NCBI RefSeq assembly: GCF_014202695.1
Contig: NZ_JACHHH010000014.1
Span: forward strand, 1-64,000
DNA: 64,000 nt
Direction: 5' to 3'
Source: Oribacterium sinus
GTDB lineage: Bacteria > Bacillota > Clostridia > Lachnospirales > Lachnospiraceae
Shown: positions 59,052 to 64,000 of the stretch, piece after piece
Layout: every line of letters starts with the position of its first letter
Numbering within the stretch: position 1 is the stretch's first letter
Program-made: the position numbers and the translations under genes
Notes under the pieces: model-generated
What the model was told of the DNA's origin: nothing
The model's input: the letters and a program-made list of their open reading frames with translations, nothing else
Database searches by the model: none

Positions 59052-60035
59052 TTAGTCTATCGAACATCCCTGCTCTTCCAAACGATCCAGAGCCTTACCC
59101 ATGGCATTAGCAATGTTTTCAGCCAGGACTCCATGTTCTCCCCATTCCCTGGCAGCCAGCTCTCCGGCTAAAATCTGCGCCTCACAGGACAAAATCGCCG
59201 CTTTACAGCCTTGCCCTATTGGCATTACAGAACTATCTTCTTTTACCACATCAGAATTTTTCTCATTAGAGCCTTCTAAAGGAAATGCAGTCTGAGATAA
59301 ATCAGCCTTTGCTTTTCGCTTAGATTCTTCCTCTAAAATCAGGTAAATTCCGGCTATGCTTCCGGCAAATACATCCCCGGAGCCTCCCTTACTTAGGGCG
59401 GCACAGCTTTTCTTCCTTTGATAGACAAGCTCTCCATCAGGAGAAATCACCATGGTATCGTGAGACTTTAACAACAAGATACAATGGTACTCTTTTCCAA
59501 AGGATTTTGCAATTTCTCCTCCGCAATTTTCGATTTCTGTAAGGCTTTTCCCGGAAAGTCTGGAAAACTCCATAAGATGAGGAGTTAAGAATAAAAGAGA
59601 TTTCCTTCCATAGGATTTTGCCAAAGCTTGCAAATCAGAATTCCGAGAAAGAAGATTGAGTCCGTCCGCATCAATCAATAAAGGAGCCTTTCCCTTATCC
59701 AAAACCAAGCGCAATAGCTCTTCTGCCTCTTCCCCTGTGCCCATTCCCGGACCAAGCAGCAGAAAATCAGCCCACTCTATCGCCTTTTCCAATTCTTGGA
59801 AATTCTCCTTTCCCTTCGGAAAAGACAGAATAATGGCTTCCGGAATTAAGCTTTGTAAAATACCGCAATTTTTCTTTGCACTGCACAGCTTCACCAGCCC
59901 GGTACCGGTACGATAGGCGGACAGAGCCGCAAAATAAGCTGCCCCGGCCATTCCCTCCGCTCCCGCAATAATCAGACATTTTCCATAGGAACCCTTATGG
60001 GAAGCCGGATTTCGTTTAGGAATAAAAAATTTCAT
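59052..60035 (-). CDS. nnrD: ADP-dependent NAD(P)H-hydrate dehydratase
   Basis: About 327 residues of the NnrD/CARKD fold, repairing hydrated NAD(P)H. KGSYGKCLIIAGAEGMAGAA, LLLGPGMGTGEE, LTPHLMEFSRL and the nucleotide motif KGGSGDVFAGSIAG are visible. The usual NnrE epimerase half is absent. Residues about 230-275 are a charged insertion (EESKRKAKADLSQTAF...) before the last helix. Start taken as the MKFF ATG at 60035; an ATG at 60065 is the alternative. Confidence 0.88.
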   Translation of the reverse strand: MKFFIPKRNPASHKGSYGKCLIIAGAEGMAGAAYFAALSAYRTGTGLVKLCSAKKNCGILQSLIPEAIILSFPKGKENFQELEKAIEWADFLLLGPGMGTGEEAEELLRLVLDKGKAPLLIDADGLNLLSRNSDLQALAKSYGRKSLLFLTPHLMEFSRLSGKSLTEIENCGGEIAKSFGKEYHCILLLKSHDTMVISPDGELVYQRKKSCAALSKGGSGDVFAGSIAGIYLILEEESKRKAKADLSQTAFPLEGSNEKNSDVVKEDSSVMPIGQGCKAAILSCEAQILAGELAAREWGEHGVLAENIANAMGKALDRLEEQGCSID

Positions 60036-60100
60036 TTTGAAGCCATCCTGTTCCTCTTTTGTCATATTTTTACCACAGTTTTAGAATTCATCAGAATCTC

Positions 60101-60216
60101 AACATATCTTTTCGATTTTATCAGAATTCCATCATATCTTTTCGATTGTATATCTCATCATATCTTTTGGAAGTTATCAAAATCTCATTCTATCTTTTAG
60201 CATGTATCAAACTCTC
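60101..60216. repeat. 30-bp tandem repeat, four units
   Basis: Four units starting ATCATATCTTTTCGAT or close variants (30, 26, 30, 30 bp) fill the spacer between acpS and nnrD. There is no spacer sequence between units, so it is not a CRISPR array. The open plus-strand frame across it is antisense to acpS and is not a gene. Confidence 0.75.
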
Positions 60217-60226
60217 GTTGCATTAT

Positions 60227-60592
60227 CTAAAAGCCTTCTCCTTCCATAAGCGCATAAGCCATTACCAGATCTCCGGTATTACTGATACTGACATGAAGGG
60301 CCTTTCCGCCCATTTCCAGAAAAATCTTTTCCGCGCCGCCATAGAGCTTCACATAGGGTTTCCCCAGACTGTCTCTAAGCACTTCAATATCCAAAAGAGA
60401 AAAGCTTCTGACACCGGTACCGAAGCATTTGGATACCGCTTCTTTTACACTAAAATCACCGGCTAAGCGAGAGAGTTTTCCCTCACTTTGCCGGCGTTCT
60501 TCTTCTGTGAATACCCTATGGGTATAATTGTTTTTTACTAATTTTTCTAAACGGGCAATTTCCAATATATCGCAGCCGATTCCCAAAATCAT
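60227..60592 (-). CDS. acpS: Holo-acyl carrier protein synthase
   Basis: A 121-residue AcpS moving phosphopantetheine from CoA to acyl carrier protein. Metal/CoA motifs GIGCDILEIARLEKL and AGDFSVKEAVSKCFGTG. Length is typical. Its ATG overlaps the rex stop (ATGA). Confidence 0.94.
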   Translation of the reverse strand: MILGIGCDILEIARLEKLVKNNYTHRVFTEEERRQSEGKLSRLAGDFSVKEAVSKCFGTGVRSFSLLDIEVLRDSLGKPYVKLYGGAEKIFLEMGGKALHVSISNTGDLVMAYALMEGEGF

Positions 60593-61221
60593 GAACGCTC
60601 CTCGAAGACACGGTAGGACAGGCGCATAAGACTTTCTGACAAATGAACATTTTCCGTCACCACATGGTCCGGTACTTCCAAATCCACATGGGCAAAATTC
60701 CAGAGACCGTCAATGCCGTAAGAAATTAATTTCTCCGCCACCGGTACTGCCACATCCTTAGGGATACATATGGCAGCCAAGCGGATGTGGTATTGCTTTA
60801 CCACCGACTCAATCTCCTCCATAGGAGCAATCTTTAAATCTCCTACCTTCTCTCCCCAAAGCTTGGGGTTAGAGTCGAAAATTCCTCGAAGGACAAAGCC
60901 CCGTTTACGAAAATTCGTATAATTGGCCAAGGCAATGCCCAAATGTCCGGCCCCTACGATAATCATAGGATGCTCTCGATCGATATTTAGAATCTTCCCG
61001 ATTTCCTCATGAAGATTCTTCACATTATAACCGTAGCCCTGCTGTCCAAATCCGCCAAAATTATTCAGATCCTGTCGAATCTGGGAAGCAGTCAAATGCA
61101 TTCTTTTGGATAGTTCCGAAGAAGAGATGCGATCAATTTTTTGATCCATTAAATCCTCTAGATATCGATAATATCTTGGTAAGCGCTGTATTACCGCCTG
61201 GGATATTCCTTTTTTTTCCAT
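60589..61221 (-). CDS. rex: Redox-sensing repressor Rex
   Basis: A 210-residue Rex repressor that senses NADH/NAD. N-terminal winged helix (IDRISSSELSKRMHLTASQIRQDLNNFG) and C-terminal Rossmann domain (MIIVGAGHLGIALANY). Start placed at 61221 (MEKKG), because GAGGG lies 4-5 bp upstream; an in-frame ATG at 61242 lacks one. Its own promoter carries an inverted repeat, suggesting autoregulation. Confidence 0.93.
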   Translation of the reverse strand: MEKKGISQAVIQRLPRYYRYLEDLMDQKIDRISSSELSKRMHLTASQIRQDLNNFGGFGQQGYGYNVKNLHEEIGKILNIDREHPMIIVGAGHLGIALANYTNFRKRGFVLRGIFDSNPKLWGEKVGDLKIAPMEEIESVVKQYHIRLAAICIPKDVAVPVAEKLISYGIDGLWNFAHVDLEVPDHVVTENVHLSESLMRLSYRVFEERS

Positions 61222-61243
61222 AGTACCCTCATAAATTGTCATC

Positions 61244-61288
61244 TTTCACAGCATTTTTTACTATACTGTGCTGTGAAAAAGATGTCAA
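61244..61288 (-). promoter_or_regulatory. Promoter of rex with inverted repeat
   Basis: On minus TTGACA (61283-61288), 17-bp spacer, TATAGT (61260-61265). A perfect 10-bp inverted repeat, TTTCACAGCA (61244-61253) and TGCTGTGAAA (61269-61278), brackets the -10. The TTCACA/TGTGAA halves resemble Rex half-sites but with wide, reversed spacing. Confidence 0.7.
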
Positions 61289-61292
61289 TTCT

Positions 61293-61985
61293 TTATTTAT
61301 AACGAGTGTCGCTCGCAAGCGTGCGATATCTCGTTGGAAATGCCTTCGCATAATCTGCCTTAAATTTTTCAATGCCTTGTTCTGTAAGAGGATGAGAAAT
61401 CATTTGCAGTAAAACCTTAAAGGGCACGGTAGCGATATCCGCCCCGGTCTTTGCACATTCCAAAACATGAATCGGGTGTCTTACGGAAGCGCAAATCACT
61501 TCTGTTTCCAGCTCCGGGTACTGGCTGAAAACATCCATAATATCCTGAATCAGAATAAGACCGTCGGAGGAAATATCATCCAATCTTCCCAAGAAAGGAG
61601 AAACATAGCTTGCTCCCGCCCTGGCTGCCAAAAGGGCCTGGTTTGCAGAGAAAATCAGGGTAACATTGGTCTTGATTCCCTCCTTGGACAGCACCTTTAC
61701 CGCTTTCAGACCTTCCGCCGTCATAGGAATCTTCACCACCATATTTTTGGACAAAGCGGCAATCTCCCGTCCCTCCGCAATCATCTTCTCCGCAGTATCG
61801 CTGTCCGCCCGTACTTCTCCGGAGATGGGGCCATCCATAAAGGAAGCAATTTCCTTCAAGGTTTCCTGATAGTCCCGACCTTCCTTAGCAATGAGAGAAG
61901 GATTAGTGGTTACACCGGCAATGATTCCCATATCATAGGCTTCTCGAATTTCCGCTACATTCGCTGTATCAATATAAAATTTCAT
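61293..61985 (-). CDS. Transaldolase (FSA/TalC type)
   Basis: A 230-residue transaldolase of the small subfamily. Schiff-base lysine in [26 protein letters not shown] at the start, [13 protein letters not shown] and the C-terminal [14 protein letters not shown]. Small transaldolases normally end soon after this motif; here ~12 extra residues ([12 protein letters not shown]) come from an AACGAG palindrome at the 3' end. Start at 61985, with AAGGAGGG upstream. It pairs with transketolase 25 bp upstream for the pentose phosphate pathway. Confidence 0.92.
   Translation of the reverse strand: MKFYIDTANVAEIREAYDMGIIAGVTTNPSLIAKEGRDYQETLKEIASFMDGPISGEVRADSDTAEKMIAEGREIAALSKNMVVKIPMTAEGLKAVKVLSKEGIKTNVTLIFSANQALLAARAGASYVSPFLGRLDDISSDGLILIQDIMDVFSQYPELETEVICASVRHPIHVLECAKTGADIATVPFKVLLQMISHPLTEQGIEKFKADYAKAFPTRYRTLASDTRYK
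61301..61335. repeat. AACGAG palindrome, copy 3, inside the transaldolase gene
   Basis: AACGAG...CTCGTT with GC-rich arms and a short loop, matching the copies at 16.6 and 24.4 kb. Here it is inside the reading frame and encodes the C-terminal tail. Confidence 0.7.
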
Positions 61986-62010
61986 CTCTTTCCCTCCTTG
62001 AACAGAAAAT

Positions 62011-63993
62011 TTATAAGCTCTTTGCCTCTTCCACAACTCTTTCTACCGTGAAACCAAATTCCTTGAAAAGGGACTTGGCAGGGCCGGAGGCGCCGAAGCG
62101 ATCCAGACCGATACTCTTTCCTTCAAAGCCTACATATTTGCCCCAACCAAAGGTGGAAAGAGCCTCGATGGAAATACGCTTTCTACAAGACTTGGGTAAT
62201 ACCTTCTCCTGATATTCCGGACTTTGCAGAGCAAATACTTCTAAGGAAGGCATGGAAACTACGCGAACCGCTCTTCCTTCTCCGCGAAGTACCTTAGCTG
62301 CCTCTTCTGCCAGCTCTACTTCAGAACCGGTGGCCATAAGGATTAACTCGGGCTCCTCTTCTCCTCCGGAAAGAATATAGGCGCCCTTCAAAGCATCTCT
62401 TCCATCCTTACAATACTGGGGAAGATTCTGTCTGCTTAGAACAATAGCTGTAGGACAATCCGTGCTGGACAATGCGGAGAACCAAGCCGCCGCAGTCTCC
62501 TGTCTGTCACAGGGACGAAACACCCGGAAATTCGGAGTGGAACGCAGCATAGCCAGCTGTTCAATTGGCTCATGGGTAGGTCCATCCTCTCCTACACCGA
62601 TGCTGTCATGGGTTAATACATAAATCTGGGGTAATCCCATAAGGGCTGCCAGTCTTGCCATAGGCTTGACATAATCACTGAAGACGAAGAAGGTCGCTAC
62701 ATAGGAACGAAGTCCTCCATGCAGAAGAATTCCGTTGGCAATGCCTGCCATAGCCAGCTCTCTTACACCGAAATGGATATTTTTTCCAAGAGGATTTTCC
62801 GGAGAATAAAATCCCTCTCCCTTCATTTCTGTCTTTGTGGAAGGGGCAAGGTCTGCAGAACCGCCGAAAAGATTCGGCACCAAATCCTTTAAAATCTGAA
62901 TCACTTCTCCGGAGGAAGAACGGGTTGCTTCCGGCTTCTCCACTGCTGTCCAAAGCTTTTCCTCCTGTAAAAGAGCGGCTGCACTTCCCGGATTATGATA
63001 AGCACAATACTTGGCATAGCACTCCGGGTAGGCCTTCTCATACTTTGCTCTTAACTCCTCCCAGGCACTGTAGGAAGTCTTCTTTTCCTCTACCAAAGCA
63101 TCATAGTGGGCATAAACCTCCTTTGGTACAAGGAAGGGCTCTTCCTCTTCCCAGTTTAGAAACTTCCGCATCTCCTTAATATTTTCCTCTCCCAAGGGTT
63201 CTCCATGGGCGGAAGCACTTCCCATCTTCTTAGGAACGCCATAACCGATTTGGGTTTTAATGGTAATAAAATAGGGGGCAGAACAGTCTTCCTTGGCTGT
63301 TTCAATAGCCTTGGAAATAGCCTCGATATCATTACCATCCTCAACCGTTAAGGTCTTAAAGCCGAAGGCCTGCATACGCTGTTCCACATTTTCCGTAAAA
63401 GCAATATCCGTATTGCCCTCAATGGAAATCTTGTTGGAATCATACAAGATGGTCAATTTATCCAGCTTCAAGGTTCCGGCAAGGGAAAGGGCCTCGGAGG
63501 AAATTCCCTCCATCAGACAACCGTCTCCGCAGAGAGCATAGGTTCTGTGGTCTACCAACTTTAAATCTTCTTTATTAAACTCTGCCGCCAAATGACTTTC
63601 CGCCATAGCCATACCTACCGCCATAGCAAGACCTGCCCCCAAGGGACCGGTGGTGGCATCAATTCCCTTGGTATGACCATACTCCGGATGTCCGGGGGTA
63701 AGAGAACCTAATTGACGGAACTGCATTAAATCGTCCTTTGTAAGACCGAAGGAAAAAAGATGCAACAAAGAATAAAGCATCATGGAACCATGCCCTGCAG
63801 ATAAAACGAAGCGATCTCTGTTATCCCAGTCCGGATGCTCAGGATGAAAATGAAGGTGTTTCGCCCAAAGGGTATACGCCATGGGAGCCGCTCCCAAGGG
63901 TAATCCCGGATGTCCTGAATTCGCCTTTTGGATTCCATCTGCAGAAAGAATACGGATACTGTTTATTGCCTTCGTTTCAATCTCTTTATTCAT
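62011..63993 (-). CDS. tkt: Transketolase
   Basis: A 660-residue thiamine-diphosphate enzyme moving two-carbon units in the pentose phosphate pathway. TPP motif [22 protein letters not shown]...YDSN (about 155-185), the catalytic [13 protein letters not shown] histidine region, [15 protein letters not shown], and the C-terminal [13 protein letters not shown]. Complete, with the start 7 bp inside the window edge and GGAAAAA before it; the upstream region lies outside the window. Confidence 0.95.
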   Translation of the reverse strand: MNKEIETKAINSIRILSADGIQKANSGHPGLPLGAAPMAYTLWAKHLHFHPEHPDWDNRDRFVLSAGHGSMMLYSLLHLFSFGLTKDDLMQFRQLGSLTPGHPEYGHTKGIDATTGPLGAGLAMAVGMAMAESHLAAEFNKEDLKLVDHRTYALCGDGCLMEGISSEALSLAGTLKLDKLTILYDSNKISIEGNTDIAFTENVEQRMQAFGFKTLTVEDGNDIEAISKAIETAKEDCSAPYFITIKTQIGYGVPKKMGSASAHGEPLGEENIKEMRKFLNWEEEEPFLVPKEVYAHYDALVEEKKTSYSAWEELRAKYEKAYPECYAKYCAYHNPGSAAALLQEEKLWTAVEKPEATRSSSGEVIQILKDLVPNLFGGSADLAPSTKTEMKGEGFYSPENPLGKNIHFGVRELAMAGIANGILLHGGLRSYVATFFVFSDYVKPMARLAALMGLPQIYVLTHDSIGVGEDGPTHEPIEQLAMLRSTPNFRVFRPCDRQETAAAWFSALSSTDCPTAIVLSRQNLPQYCKDGRDALKGAYILSGGEEEPELILMATGSEVELAEEAAKVLRGEGRAVRVVSMPSLEVFALQSPEYQEKVLPKSCRKRISIEALSTFGWGKYVGFEGKSIGLDRFGASGPAKSLFKEFGFTVERVVEEAKSL

Positions 63994-64000
63994 TTTTTCC

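Noticed and set aside
60101-60216. Possible CRISPR array
   Set aside because: Units are adjacent without unique spacers and no cas genes are present.
60059-60466. Plus-strand ORF with periodic sequence over the 30-bp repeat
   Set aside because: The period reflects the DNA repeat, and the second half is antisense to acpS.
61467-62051. Plus-strand 194-codon ORF opposite transaldolase
   Set aside because: A shadow frame of a fully conserved gene on the other strand.

Overview
The window reads as chromosomal DNA of a low-to-moderate-GC Clostridia, most likely a Lachnospiraceae member. The evidence is gene content: a SufCBDSU operon, Rex, a YloV/YloU pair, a dgt-dnaG-trmK-nif3 cluster, RqcH, GerW/YtfJ, a TGS-type nucleoside kinase and choline-binding-type wall repeats. 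A genus such as Oribacterium is only a guess. Almost all genes are on the minus strand, in tight operons with 1-20 bp overlaps, so the replication fork probably moves from high to low coordinates. No prophage, IS element or CRISPR array is visible.

Layout. 0-5.5 kb: tRNA-Ser(GGA) on plus, then the complete sufCBDSU Fe-S assembly operon on minus behind a strong promoter. 5.6-9.8 kb: glpK with a DUF1667 partner, a PflX-type radical SAM protein with an octapeptide-repeat leader, a cyclophilin and the RNase P RNA. 9.8-24.4 kb: a raffinose/sucrose locus with an AraC activator, GH36 alpha-galactosidase, two ABC permeases, two paralogous solute-binding lipoproteins, PTS enzyme I, an amylosucrase-family GH13 enzyme and (plus strand) a ROK fructokinase followed by a CLC-F type fluoride antiporter. 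Raffinose would enter by the ABC system and be cut to galactose and sucrose; the GH13_4 enzyme would split sucrose and the fructokinase would phosphorylate the fructose. No ABC ATPase lies here, so a shared MsmK-type ATPase is implied.

24.4-28 kb: a rhodanese-TtcA fusion with twin 18-bp operator-like repeats, and an AT-rich two-gene cassette (AAA15-type ATPase plus small TOPRIM-like protein) that resembles anti-phage modules. 28-36 kb: nucleoside kinase, Nif3, TrmK, DnaG, Dgt, an NSS transporter and tRNA-Pro(CGG); rpoD, often next to dnaG, is absent. 36-40 kb: AT-rich accessory genes (two small membrane proteins, a hypothetical, a secreted protein with wall-binding repeats). 40-64 kb: housekeeping genes (coaD, rsmD, recG, fakA-like, Asp23, an ABC exporter, rpmB, ytfJ, cinA, pgsA, rimO, rpoZ, gmk, yicC, rqcH, yebC, alr, nnrD, acpS, rex, transaldolase, transketolase).

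The least expected signals lie between genes. (i) A conserved ~98-nt structured core sits at the centre of 200-240 bp quasi-palindromes whose arms copy local flanking sequence (44.1-44.3 kb and 56.5-56.8 kb), with a half copy at 44.0 kb. (ii) A ~35-bp AACGAG palindrome occurs three times; one copy supplies the C-terminal codons of the transaldolase. (iii) An uncalled 46-codon ORF built from 12-bp repeats has Phe at every fourth residue. (iv) Further 14-, 24- and 30-bp tandem repeats occur in or between genes. Gene names come from recognised motifs read by eye; no database search was run.
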